Source of the DNA: Zavarzinia sp.
GTDB lineage: Bacteria > Pseudomonadota > Alphaproteobacteria > Zavarziniales > Zavarziniaceae
Direction of reading: 5' to 3'
Assembly (NCBI GenBank): GCA_025869435.1
Contig: JAOZVS010000058.1
Location: 18,780-82,779 of the forward strand
Length of the DNA stretch: 64,000 nucleotides
The position numbers and the translations under genes were made by a program. This document shows positions 51,760-61,205 of this stretch, in pieces. Every line of letters starts with the position of its first letter. Within the stretch, counting starts at the first letter, position 1. The notes beneath the pieces were generated by a model. The model saw only the letters and a program-made list of their open reading frames with translations, made no database searches and was not told where the DNA came from.

Positions 51760-51894
51760 AGAGCAGCTCGGCCAACACCTTGATTCCCAAAGATTTGGGG
51801 GCTCTAAGTCCTTGAGTTGTGACGTCGCTTTGGCCAATGTGGCAACTGTCCGGCTCCGCGAGGGGCGGCACGGTCATCGGGGGCGGAGAGACAA

Positions 51895-54033
51895 TTGGAG
51901 CAGGGCGCGTCCACGCGAGCGGGGGCCAGATCGGCGCCAGCGGCAGCGCGTGGTGGATATACCGTTCGGGATCTGCTGATCTTCGCCTTCTACAGTTGGC
52001 GGACGATCGTGATCGTCGGCATGATCCCCGTGCTGATCGGTATCGCCGCCTCCCTGACCGCGAAGAAATATTACACGGCCAGCGGCCTTCTCCTCGTGCT
52101 CGTCAACCGCGAACACAGCGGATCCGACAGCGTGAGCGACGCCGGCCCCTCGGTCCTCTCGATCGAAGGCCTCAAGCTCGTCCAGTCCGAAGCGGAAATC
52201 ATCGTCTCGGACGGGGTGCTGGGCGATGTCGTGCGTCAGCTGCGACCCGAGGTGCTCTATCCTGAAATCGCCCGGCGCCGGATGCTGGGCATTCTGCCCG
52301 CCGTCGACGAAAGCCAATGGATCCAGCGCGCCGTCGAGAGACTGCGCGGCGACCTGAAGGCGCAGGTGCGCGAGGAAAGCAGCGTCATCGCCGTCACCTT
52401 CCGCCATGTCGACCCGGAGATTTCCGCCGCGGTCGCGGCGTCCGTGATCAAATACTACCAGGAACGGCGACGGAAGGTTTTCGATGTCGTCCGCTCCCCC
52501 CTGCTGACCGAGGAAGTGCGGCGTTTCTCCCAGGACCTGCAGGGGCTGGACGCGCAGATCCGGGCGGTGAAGCAGAAATATGGCGTCATCGAGATCGATC
52601 AGGACATCATCCTGGCTGTCAACCAGTCGGACGTGCTGCTGCAGCGCATCCGCCAGGCACAGGAGCGCCGCGCCACCGTCATCGAGCAGGTAACGACGGC
52701 CCGGGCCAAGCTGGCGGCCGAGCCTTCCCGCCTGTTCGATTATGGCGAGCAGACCAACCAGATCCTGAACGACGAGGATCGCAACCTCCTGACCAAGCTC
52801 GAACTCGAGCTGCAGGCGCTGAAGAAACTCTACGCGCCGGATTTCCCGCTTCGGGCCCAGACCGAGCAGCGCATCGCCCTCCTCAGGGAATCGATCCGGG
52901 AGAAGAAGAAACCGCAGTACCAGATCGACCGCGAGGTTCGGAACCCGACGCTCGATTTCATGAATTCGCGCCTGTTCGAACTTCAGGTCGAGAGCGATGG
53001 CCTGAACGACCAGATCGCCGAACTCGACCGGCTGGCCAAGGAATCGGCGGGGCGGGTCGACGTGCTGCGCGAGGCGCAATTCCTGCTGCACGAGCTGGGG
53101 CGGACGCGCAAGGTCATGGAAGATGTCTATCACCAGTACGCGCTGCGCGCCGAAGCTGTGAAGATGGACGAGAAGGCGGCGGCCGAGCAGACCAATAATG
53201 TCCGCGTGATCGAACTGCCGGAAATCCCGGTCACGGGCGCTACCATGGCCTGGAGCTTCCTGGCCGCGGGGCTCTTCGGCGGCCTGCTGGCCGGTATCGC
53301 CGGCGGCTTCCTCGCCAATCTCAACCGCCAGGTCTATCTGCTGCCCAGCGAGGCGGAGCGTCAGCTCGGCCTCGCCGCGCTGGCCAGCTTCATGCTGGGC
53401 GCCCCCCGCCCGCACGACCGCGCTTCCGACGAGGAACTGGGGCACCTGTCGTCCCTGATTCTCGACACGCGGGTGGGCGACCGCGGCCTGGGCAGCCTGC
53501 ATCTGATGCCGGTCGACAGCGATGCCGTGGACATCGCGCTCGTGCGCGGCCTGCTGACCGAATGCGCGGTGCACCGCGATCTCGAGGTCCTGCTGGTCGA
53601 CCTCAGCGACAATCAGGCCATGGCCAAATCCCTCGGGCTGCGGGCGAACACCCCGGCGGATGGCGTCACCGCCGAGGTCGGCCACACCGCCCTGCCCGAC
53701 TTCGACCGGGCGCGGGTCGCGATCGAGCCCCTGTCCAGCGCGGTTTTCGATCCGCGCGTTCCCCTGCACAAGGCGGTGGAGGGTGTCGCGGCCCTGCAGA
53801 AGTCGTTCGACCTCGTCATCCTGCTGGCACCGCCGCTGGCCCGCAGCCATATCGGGCGGCGCGCGTCCGCCATCGTCGATGCCACCATCCTGTTGCTGAA
53901 GGCCGAAAGCAGCCGCGGACCGGCGGCCGTCTGGACTCGGGACTCGGTGCTGGATGCCGGGGGTGATATCCTCGGCTTCATCATGGCCGGGCGCCGCTTC
54001 CATATTCCGTCAAGGGTCTACAAATGGCTGTGA
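51895..54033 (+). CDS. Wzz/GumC-type exopolysaccharide chain-length/transport protein with degenerate BY-kinase-like C-terminus
   Basis: Two TM segments flanking long coiled coil, GNVR-like EIPVTGATMAWSFLAAGLFGGLLAGI; C-terminal P-loop-like fold without GxxGxGKS/T; TTG start. Confidence 0.85.
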   Translation: MEQGASTRAGARSAPAAARGGYTVRDLLIFAFYSWRTIVIVGMIPVLIGIAASLTAKKYYTASGLLLVLVNREHSGSDSVSDAGPSVLSIEGLKLVQSEAEIIVSDGVLGDVVRQLRPEVLYPEIARRRMLGILPAVDESQWIQRAVERLRGDLKAQVREESSVIAVTFRHVDPEISAAVAASVIKYYQERRRKVFDVVRSPLLTEEVRRFSQDLQGLDAQIRAVKQKYGVIEIDQDIILAVNQSDVLLQRIRQAQERRATVIEQVTTARAKLAAEPSRLFDYGEQTNQILNDEDRNLLTKLELELQALKKLYAPDFPLRAQTEQRIALLRESIREKKKPQYQIDREVRNPTLDFMNSRLFELQVESDGLNDQIAELDRLAKESAGRVDVLREAQFLLHELGRTRKVMEDVYHQYALRAEAVKMDEKAAAEQTNNVRVIELPEIPVTGATMAWSFLAAGLFGGLLAGIAGGFLANLNRQVYLLPSEAERQLGLAALASFMLGAPRPHDRASDEELGHLSSLILDTRVGDRGLGSLHLMPVDSDAVDIALVRGLLTECAVHRDLEVLLVDLSDNQAMAKSLGLRANTPADGVTAEVGHTALPDFDRARVAIEPLSSAVFDPRVPLHKAVEGVAALQKSFDLVILLAPPLARSHIGRRASAIVDATILLLKAESSRGPAAVWTRDSVLDAGGDILGFIMAGRRFHIPSRVYKWL

Positions 54034-54788
54034 GTCAGGGCCGTCCCCGTCTGTTCGCGGCCATTCTGGTGGCGGGCGGCCTGTTGTCGGGCTGCACCGG
54101 CCAGGAAGTCTATATCCAGGAAGATGTGGTCAAGCCCGACCGTTTCTCGACCTGGGTCGACAGCAAGCCGCAATATCACATCGGGCCGGGCGATATCCTC
54201 CAGGTGAAATTCCTGCTGACCCCCGAGATGGACGACGAGGTGACGGTCAGTCCCGACGGCCATGTTGGCCTGCGCACCACCGGCCAGATCGAGGCCGCCG
54301 GCCTGACCCCCGGCGAATTCGAGAGCAAGATCAAGGTCGCCGCCCGGCGCTTCCTCGCGGCCGATGCCGTGGTCGCGGTCCAGGTGAAGACCTATGCCTC
54401 GTCCCGCATCTATGTCGGCGGCAGTATCGCGGCACCCGGCACCTATCTGGTCACCGGCCCCGTCACCCCGCTCGAGGCGATCATCAATGCCGGTGGTTTC
54501 CGCGACGAAGCCCGGCCCGACGAGGTCGTGCTGATCCGCCGCGCGCCCGATGGCAAGCCGATGATGCGCACCATCGACATCCAGAACTTCATCCAGCGCA
54601 TGGACCCGGCGGATGACGTCATGCTGGTCTCGGGTGATCTTCTGTTCGTGCCGCGCAGCCTGGCCGGCGAAGTCGGCCATTGGGTCGAGCAATATATCGA
54701 CAACACGCTGCCCTGGGATCCGCAGTTCAACTATTCGATCAACCGCACCTGGCAGACCGAGACCGGTCGCACCTTGCCGCCGCTATGA
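54024..54788 (+). CDS. Wza-type polysaccharide export lipoprotein
   Basis: Lipobox LLSGC; PQYHIGPGDILQVKFLLTPEMDDEVTVSPDGHVGLRTTGQIEAAGLTPGEFE. Confidence 0.92.
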   Translation: MAVSQGRPRLFAAILVAGGLLSGCTGQEVYIQEDVVKPDRFSTWVDSKPQYHIGPGDILQVKFLLTPEMDDEVTVSPDGHVGLRTTGQIEAAGLTPGEFESKIKVAARRFLAADAVVAVQVKTYASSRIYVGGSIAAPGTYLVTGPVTPLEAIINAGGFRDEARPDEVVLIRRAPDGKPMMRTIDIQNFIQRMDPADDVMLVSGDLLFVPRSLAGEVGHWVEQYIDNTLPWDPQFNYSINRTWQTETGRTLPPL

Positions 54789-55585
54789 CGACGCAGGACT
54801 TTCCCCCGGCCGTGGATTTCCTTGGCCTTTCGATCACCCCGATCGACGTCGAGGCGACGGCGGCGGCGGTCGCCGGGCGCGATCCCGGCGCGCCCCTCGT
54901 CTATGTCGTGACGCCCAACGCCCAGCATGTCGTCGCCCTCGACCAGGGCGACCGCAATTTCGCGACGGTCCATGCCCATGCCTGGCTCGTCACCTGCGAC
55001 AGCCAGATCCTGCGCCTGCTGGGCCGGCTGCTGTTCGGCCTTCACCTGCCGCTGGCGGCGGGCAGCGACCTGACCGCCCTTCTGCTGAAGCGCTACATCA
55101 AGCCCGACGACACGGTCGCCATCATCGGCGGCGACGAGAGGCTGTTCACCGAGCTGAAGGCGCAATATGGCCTGACGCGCATCGCCCACCATGAACCGCC
55201 GATGGGGCTGATCCGGAACCCGGTGGCGATCGAGGCGGCGGCGCGTTTCATCATCGCCAACCCGTCCCGCTATGTCTTCATCGCCTGCGGTTGCCCGCAG
55301 TCGGAAATGATCGCGCTGCGCGCCGTCGAACTGGGCGGCGCGGTCGGCGTCGCGCTGTGCATCGGCGGATCGCTGCATTTCGCCACCGGCCTCATTCCCC
55401 GGGCGCCGGCCTGGATGCGCCGTTTCGCGCTCGAATCCCTGCATCGTCTGATCCTGAACCCGCGCCGCCACGCCAAACGCGTGTTCCAGCAATCTCTCCC
55501 GGTGGTCTGGATCGCGCTGAAGGCCCGGCTCGGCCTGAAGCCCCACGCGCCGGCCCCCCTGCCCCCGGCCGAGAGCGGCAGGTGA
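54785..55585 (+). CDS. WecG/TagA/CpsF family (GT26) glycosyltransferase
   Basis: VYVVTPNAQHVVALDQG, GSDLTALLLKR, YVFIACGCPQSEMIA...GVALCIGGSLHFATGLIPRAPAWMRR. Confidence 0.9.
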   Translation: MTTQDFPPAVDFLGLSITPIDVEATAAAVAGRDPGAPLVYVVTPNAQHVVALDQGDRNFATVHAHAWLVTCDSQILRLLGRLLFGLHLPLAAGSDLTALLLKRYIKPDDTVAIIGGDERLFTELKAQYGLTRIAHHEPPMGLIRNPVAIEAAARFIIANPSRYVFIACGCPQSEMIALRAVELGGAVGVALCIGGSLHFATGLIPRAPAWMRRFALESLHRLILNPRRHAKRVFQQSLPVVWIALKARLGLKPHAPAPLPPAESGR

Positions 55586-56913
55586 CGGACGAAAGCGTCC
55601 GGGCCGTCCGGCGGCGGGGCCAGATCCTTCGCCCGGTCGGGTTGCCCGCGACACCCTCGACACCAGCCCCGACGCGGACGGGCCTGCCCGTCGAGGAAGA
55701 GCACCGCGCGGCGCTGGTTCTCCTGTTCGCGCTCACCTTGCCGATGTTCGGCCAGACGTTCCATTACCTGATCGACGTCATGCCGGCCTATTACCTCTCC
55801 AAGGCCTGGCCGGCCCTGACGCTGGCGCTGGTGCCGATCGGCCTGTCGCGGGCCAAGCCGCCCCTGACCCTGCCGTTCCTCGTCATGCTGACCTATGTCC
55901 TTGGCGTGACCCCGCTGGTCTCGATGATGCAGCTCGGCAACGGCCTGTTCGACGCCATGGCGACGACGGCCAAATCCTGGCCGCTGACCTATTATTTCTC
56001 GCTGCTGGGTCTGCTCATCCTGGCGAAACCGAAGGCATCCCATGTCGAGCGCTCGCTGGTGATCCTGGGGGCGACGACCTTTGGCATGATGGTCTTCCTG
56101 TGGATCGTCATGCCGGCCTCGGCCTATCAGGGCAACAACGCCGACAGCAAGCTGTTCATGTTCGAGTTCGAGCGCGGCTATCGCATCTACATGCCCATGT
56201 TCTTCGGCAATCTCTTCGTCTTCTGGTGCGCCCGTCAGGCGGTTTCCCGGCCGGGACGATTGTGGCTGCTGGGCTTTGTCGCCGCCTGCGTCATCGCCGA
56301 AGTCCTGATCTACAAGCAGCGGACGGCGATCGCCGTCACCCTGCTGCTGGTCGGCTGGTCGCTGTCGACGGCGCTGCCCCGACGCCTGCACAGTCTCGTC
56401 ATCTTCGGGGGCGCCATGGCGGCGGCGGCGCTGGTCTTCGTGCTGGCGACCGGCATGATCGGCGAAGCGGCCAAGAGCAACCTGGGCGGCTCGCTGACCA
56501 TCCGGCAGAACTCGCTGGCTCTCGCCACCCAGTTCATGTTCGGCGACCCCATCCGTCTGCTCTTCGGCGTCGGCTCGATCACCCGCTTCAGCGCCGTGAC
56601 CATGGCCGACGTCTTCGGCGATTCCCAGTTCTTCCTGGCCGATCTCGGCTGGGTCGGGATCATGTTCGAATATGGCCTGCTGGGGGTCCTGCTGATCGCC
56701 GGTTGCCTGCTCGGCTGTCTCCATGTCGCCTGGCGCAACGCGGGTGATGGCGATCCGATGGCGCTGGCGCTCCGCGATCTCATCCTCTATGTCTCGATCG
56801 CCAGCATCATCTATTCGGTCATGTTCACACCCGGGGAATTCGCGACAGCGGCCGCCCTGTCCGTCTATCTTGCCGGGCGCCGCCAACAGCGGGCATCTCC
56901 GGCCCCTCCCTGA
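55582..56913 (+). CDS. O-antigen polymerase/Wzy-like membrane protein
   Basis: GTG start overlapping previous stop; about 10 TM; VGSITRFSAVTMADVFGDSQFFLADLGWVGIMFEYGLLGVLL. Confidence 0.78.
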   Translation: MTDESVRAVRRRGQILRPVGLPATPSTPAPTRTGLPVEEEHRAALVLLFALTLPMFGQTFHYLIDVMPAYYLSKAWPALTLALVPIGLSRAKPPLTLPFLVMLTYVLGVTPLVSMMQLGNGLFDAMATTAKSWPLTYYFSLLGLLILAKPKASHVERSLVILGATTFGMMVFLWIVMPASAYQGNNADSKLFMFEFERGYRIYMPMFFGNLFVFWCARQAVSRPGRLWLLGFVAACVIAEVLIYKQRTAIAVTLLLVGWSLSTALPRRLHSLVIFGGAMAAAALVFVLATGMIGEAAKSNLGGSLTIRQNSLALATQFMFGDPIRLLFGVGSITRFSAVTMADVFGDSQFFLADLGWVGIMFEYGLLGVLLIAGCLLGCLHVAWRNAGDGDPMALALRDLILYVSIASIIYSVMFTPGEFATAAALSVYLAGRRQQRASPAPP

Positions 56914-56925
56914 CAGGTTCCCATC

Positions 56926-57801
56926 GTGCAGCGTCTGTTTCGCCGCGTCCGCAAACTCCTGTCCCATCCGGGGTTCCAGGCGGCCCCGCTCGCCACCCTG
57001 TGGCACGCCCTGACCTGGGTGTTCTGGGTCAGTCTGAAGCACGCCCCGGTCATTCGCCTTTCGGCCGGTGGCGGGCGGCTGCGCCTGCCCGCCGATTACC
57101 GTTACACCTCCATCTCCTGCTATCTGCTGCGGGACTGGGCCGAGACCGAACTTCATTATCTCGACCGCCTGGTCGGGCCGGGCGACGTGGTGTTCGACGT
57201 CGGCGCCAATATCGGCATCTACACCCTGCAGGCGGCCCCCCTCGTCGGATCCGGCGGGCTTGTCGTCGCGATCGAGCCCGGACAACTCTCGGCCGGGCGG
57301 CTGGCCGCCAATATCGCGCTCAACCCCGGGTTCAGTCAGGTCAGGCTCGTGCGCAAGGCGGCTTCGGACCATATCGGCCGGGCAGTTTTCTACCATGTCC
57401 CGCTCGGCGACGATCCCCAGACCTATTCGCTGCTGAACGACGGCAGTAACGCGGAGACGGAAGAGGTCGAACTGACGACCATCGATCAGTTGATGGCCGA
57501 ACTCGCCCCCGGCCGGCTGGATGTCCTGAAGATCGACGTCGAGGGGGCGGAAGCCCTCGTCATCGCCGGGGCGTCAGACACCATCGCCCGGCACCGGCCG
57601 ATCATCCTGTTCGAGGTGAACGCCGACCTGCAGAAGCAGCGCGGCGACGACACCGCCAGCGCTTTCCACGCCATCGCGGCCTTCGGCTATCAGTTCTTCA
57701 TCCGGCAGGCGGACGGAAGGCTGAGCCCCCGCGAAAGCGTGCCCGAGGAATGGGGCAATCTGACCGCCGTGCATCCCCAAGGCCGTCAGCCGCGCCGTTG
57801 A
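56926..57801 (+). CDS. FkbM family methyltransferase
   Basis: GDVVFDVGANIGIYTLQAAPLVG, RLDVLKIDVEGAEALVIAGA. Confidence 0.9.
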   Translation: MQRLFRRVRKLLSHPGFQAAPLATLWHALTWVFWVSLKHAPVIRLSAGGGRLRLPADYRYTSISCYLLRDWAETELHYLDRLVGPGDVVFDVGANIGIYTLQAAPLVGSGGLVVAIEPGQLSAGRLAANIALNPGFSQVRLVRKAASDHIGRAVFYHVPLGDDPQTYSLLNDGSNAETEEVELTTIDQLMAELAPGRLDVLKIDVEGAEALVIAGASDTIARHRPIILFEVNADLQKQRGDDTASAFHAIAAFGYQFFIRQADGRLSPRESVPEEWGNLTAVHPQGRQPRR

Positions 57802-57808
57802 GAGACGC

Positions 57809-58795
57809 TCAGGGCAACACGTCCCCGCAAGCGCCGAGGCCAAGGCCAAGGCAGATGGCCTGCAATTTCCGCCTCCCGTCCGGACTGCCGTCCGAGGTCC
57901 GCTGCAGGGCGGCATAGAGCATGGCGCCCGCCCCGGGATCGTCGACCGTCGCCAGGGTGGACAGCATCGCCTCGATGCGCGGCAGGCTCCAGTCGTCGCC
58001 CGGAATGCTGGAGACGACATTGATCCCGATCGTCAGCGGACCTTGCCAGTACTGGCGATAGGCCCTGAAGGCCTGAGCCGGATCGAACTGCGGCCCGGCC
58101 TCGTAACTCATGATCGAGAGCAGATCGACCGACGCCGCCTCGGGCGAACGCAGCAGGTCGAGCATCACGCCCGTATAGGGTGAAACCGGCCGGGCGGCGG
58201 CGAATTCCCCCTCGCCATAGGCACCAACGCTCCAGACCGGGATCGAGAGCATCAGGGGCCGGGGCAGCACCGCCCGCGTCCTGCGGACAAGATCGCGCCA
58301 GCTGGCGTCGCTGGCGCAGACCATGCGTCCCGCCTCGGCCGAGGGCCGGCAATCGGGTCGGGGCGGCTCGTAGTCGAGATCGATGCCATCGGCGCCCAGA
58401 TCGGCGACCAGACGGGCGGCGGCCACCGGGTCATAGGCGGGCCAGCCCTCCTTGTAACCATCGCCGCCGACGCCGAGCAGCACGCGGGTGCCCGGATTGC
58501 CGCGCTTCAGGAGGGCGATCGCCTCGCGCAGGATGGTGCCGCTGAATTGATACTCGAGGCCGGTCCCGCCGATGTCGAGTGCGCCGGGATAGACCAGGTC
58601 GGGCCGGGCGAAGGACAGCACGACGATATTGGCATAGGGCGGCATGAAGGCCAGGGTGGTGGCGATGCCCCCGGTCGCCGGTCGCTCCAGCCAGCTTTCA
58701 TGATAGACGACGAAGGGCCGCGCCTCCCCCGCCCGCGCGGGCGCGGCAAGGCCGAACAGGGCCGCGGCGAGACCCGCCGCCACCCGCAGCCACAT
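57809..58795 (-). CDS. secreted glycoside hydrolase family 18-like protein
   Basis: Signal peptide MWLRVAAGLAAALFGLAAPARA; LGADGIDLDYEPP (DxxDxDxE), LLSIMSYEAG. Confidence 0.85.
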   Translation of the reverse strand: MWLRVAAGLAAALFGLAAPARAGEARPFVVYHESWLERPATGGIATTLAFMPPYANIVVLSFARPDLVYPGALDIGGTGLEYQFSGTILREAIALLKRGNPGTRVLLGVGGDGYKEGWPAYDPVAAARLVADLGADGIDLDYEPPRPDCRPSAEAGRMVCASDASWRDLVRRTRAVLPRPLMLSIPVWSVGAYGEGEFAAARPVSPYTGVMLDLLRSPEAASVDLLSIMSYEAGPQFDPAQAFRAYRQYWQGPLTIGINVVSSIPGDDWSLPRIEAMLSTLATVDDPGAGAMLYAALQRTSDGSPDGRRKLQAICLGLGLGACGDVLP

Positions 58796-60207
58796 CAGAA
58801 CACGTCCCTGCCGAACAGGCCGACGATCACGGTCTTGGCCATGATCTTGATGTCCAGCCACAGCGACCAGTTCTCGATATAGGCGATGTCGAATTCGACC
58901 GCGCGACGGGCCTTTTCCACCGTGTGGATGCCGCCCCGAGCGCCATTGATCTGGGCCAGGCCGGTAACGCCCGGCTTCACCCGGCAGCGGAAGGCATATT
59001 GGCGCACCGCCTCGAGATAGGTGTTGTTGCCGACCAGCATGTTGGGAACATGGGGGCGCGGCCCCACCACCGACATGTCGCCCCGCAGGACATTGAAGAG
59101 CTGGGGCAGCTCGTCGATGCTGCTGCGGCGGAGAAAGGCGCCGACCCTGGTGATGCGCGGATTGTCCTTCGGCGTGCCGCGCGTGCCGTCGTCCAGGGGA
59201 TCGACGGTCATGGTGCGGAACTTGAAGACGTCGAAGGTCTGGTTGTTGAACCCCACCCGGCGCTGACGGAACAGGATGGGACCGGGCGAGGTCAGGCGAA
59301 TGGCGATCGCCGCCGCCAGCAGGATCGGCGCGGTCAGGGTCAGGCCGATGAGGGCCACCACCTTGTCCTCGGCCGCCTTCAGGACCCCTTGCGATCCCTT
59401 CAGCGGGCGATGCGCCATGCACAGGGAACGCATCCCGGCGATGGTGATGGTCGAGGCGAAGCTGGTCCGCAGGTCGCTGTTCTCGAGCGGGACGAGAAGA
59501 TCGGCGGCGAAGCCCTGCAGACGCTCCAGCATGCCGTCGATCCTTGTCATGGCGACCCAGGGCAGGGCCAGGATGACGACATCGACACTCGAGGCGCTGA
59601 CCGCCCGGCGCAGGTCCTCGACCTTGCCGAGAACCGGCACGTCCAGCACCTGTTCGGCCCGGCGGTCCGGCCCGCGATCATCATAGATGCCGACGATCTC
59701 ATACGTGTGGCGCTGGTCTTCCCGGCGCAGGCTCTCGATGATGTGTTCGGTCTTGTCGGTCACGCCGACGATGGCCACCCGGCGCTTCAGAAGGCCACTG
59801 TTGAAAGCCTTGGCCACCAGATATCGGGCGATGAAGCGGTTGATCGACAGGGCCACCACCGCCCAGCCCAGCCAGCGCAGCAATTCCCCGCCCAGCGCGA
59901 AGACCTCGGGCCGGTAGATGCCGACGATCGCGCCGGTCAGCGGCAGGGCGATCGCGGTCATCACCGCCGGACGCAGGATGGACGACAGCGGATTGCGGTA
60001 ACGCTCCACCCGGTAGCTGTTGGAGGCCTCCATCAGCTTGACGAAGAGGGTGAAGAACAGCACGCCGGCGACCGCATATTGCAGCAGGTTGAAATCGAGG
60101 CCCGGCCCCCGCCAGGTCACGCCGGTGGCGATGAAGGCGATGGCGATGGCAAACAGATCCCCCAGACGCACGAGGCGATTGATCAGTCCGTGTGTCCAGA
60201 AAATCAT
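58795..60207 (-). CDS. undecaprenyl-phosphate hexose-1-phosphate transferase (WcaJ/PHPT family)
   Basis: N-terminal TMs, CoA-binding-like domain, FKFRTMTVDPLDDGTRGTPKDNPRITRVGAFLRRSSIDELPQLFNVLRGDMSVVGPRPH. Confidence 0.95.
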   Translation of the reverse strand: MIFWTHGLINRLVRLGDLFAIAIAFIATGVTWRGPGLDFNLLQYAVAGVLFFTLFVKLMEASNSYRVERYRNPLSSILRPAVMTAIALPLTGAIVGIYRPEVFALGGELLRWLGWAVVALSINRFIARYLVAKAFNSGLLKRRVAIVGVTDKTEHIIESLRREDQRHTYEIVGIYDDRGPDRRAEQVLDVPVLGKVEDLRRAVSASSVDVVILALPWVAMTRIDGMLERLQGFAADLLVPLENSDLRTSFASTITIAGMRSLCMAHRPLKGSQGVLKAAEDKVVALIGLTLTAPILLAAAIAIRLTSPGPILFRQRRVGFNNQTFDVFKFRTMTVDPLDDGTRGTPKDNPRITRVGAFLRRSSIDELPQLFNVLRGDMSVVGPRPHVPNMLVGNNTYLEAVRQYAFRCRVKPGVTGLAQINGARGGIHTVEKARRAVEFDIAYIENWSLWLDIKIMAKTVIVGLFGRDVF

Positions 60208-60383
60208 GAAGGCTCCGGCGATTCCCGATACCCGAGCGGGTATATCCGGCCAGCATGGCGCCGCGGCGACAACAGTCAAGGCGCGTGGACACCCCGGGCA
60301 CGCAATGCGGGGCAAGACTGGCGCGGATCGCGAATATCGTGTCTTCTGACAGCATTGTCGCGACTTAACCGAAGGACAGAATT

Positions 60384-61205
60384 GTGCTGGCACATTTGAA
60401 GTCGCTGATCGAATCCCGCTTTCCCCGCCTGTTCGGCCTGCTGGCGGATATCCGCGACAGCCGCGCCCTGAAGGATGGCGAGCCGGAAATGCGGCTGTTG
60501 CCGCGCCTCGTCGCCCGCGGCGAGACGGTCTGCGACATCGGCGCCAATCGCGGTCTCTATACCTATTGGCTGCTGCGCCTCGGCACCCGGATCTTCGCTT
60601 TCGAGCCCAATCCCCGGCTGGTCCGGGTGATGCAGTTGCGCTTCGGCCGGGCCATCGCCGATGGCCGGCTGACGGTCGACGGCTGCGCCTTGTCGGACAC
60701 GGTCGGCGAGATCGTGCTGCATGTTCCCGTCGATGCCGCCGCCCTCGGCACGGTCGAGAGCACCGCCTTCGCCAAGCTGGGCGATGCCCCGATGGAAAGT
60801 TTCACCGTGCGGAAGCGCCGGCTGGACGACGTGCTGCGGGGAAAGATCGATTTCATGAAGATCGATGTCGAAGGTCACGAGATCGCGGTGATCGACGGTG
60901 GCCTTTCCATCATCGGGCGCGATCTGCCCACCCTGTTGATCGAGGCCGAGGAACGGCACCGGCCGGGCGCCGTCGCCTCCCTGCGCCAGCGGCTGGAGCC
61001 GCTGGGCTACACCGGCTATTTCCTGGACGGCACGGGCCTTCGCCCGATCGAGGCTTTCGATCCCGCCCTTCACCAGGATGTCGGCGCCCTGAACGAGGCC
61101 GGCACGCACCGGCTGGAAGGCCGGATCTACTATAATAATTTCATCTTCGTCGCCCGGGCGCAGGCCAGGGCGAAACTGACCGACCTCATCGTGGCCGACA
61201 GGTGA
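60384..61205 (+). CDS. FkbM family methyltransferase
   Basis: GETVCDIGANRGLYTYWLLRLG, KIDFMKIDVEGHEIAVIDGG; GTG start. Confidence 0.9.
   Translation: MLAHLKSLIESRFPRLFGLLADIRDSRALKDGEPEMRLLPRLVARGETVCDIGANRGLYTYWLLRLGTRIFAFEPNPRLVRVMQLRFGRAIADGRLTVDGCALSDTVGEIVLHVPVDAAALGTVESTAFAKLGDAPMESFTVRKRRLDDVLRGKIDFMKIDVEGHEIAVIDGGLSIIGRDLPTLLIEAEERHRPGAVASLRQRLEPLGYTGYFLDGTGLRPIEAFDPALHQDVGALNEAGTHRLEGRIYYNNFIFVARAQARAKLTDLIVADR

Noticed and set aside
51874-54003. 709-aa antisense ORF
   Set aside because: Complement of the GumC-like gene; composition (Q/G/R-rich, no family motifs) is typical of shadow ORFs in high-GC DNA
55270-57396. 708-aa antisense ORF
   Set aside because: Antisense across Wzy and FkbM genes; D/R/Q-rich low-information sequence, no recognisable domain
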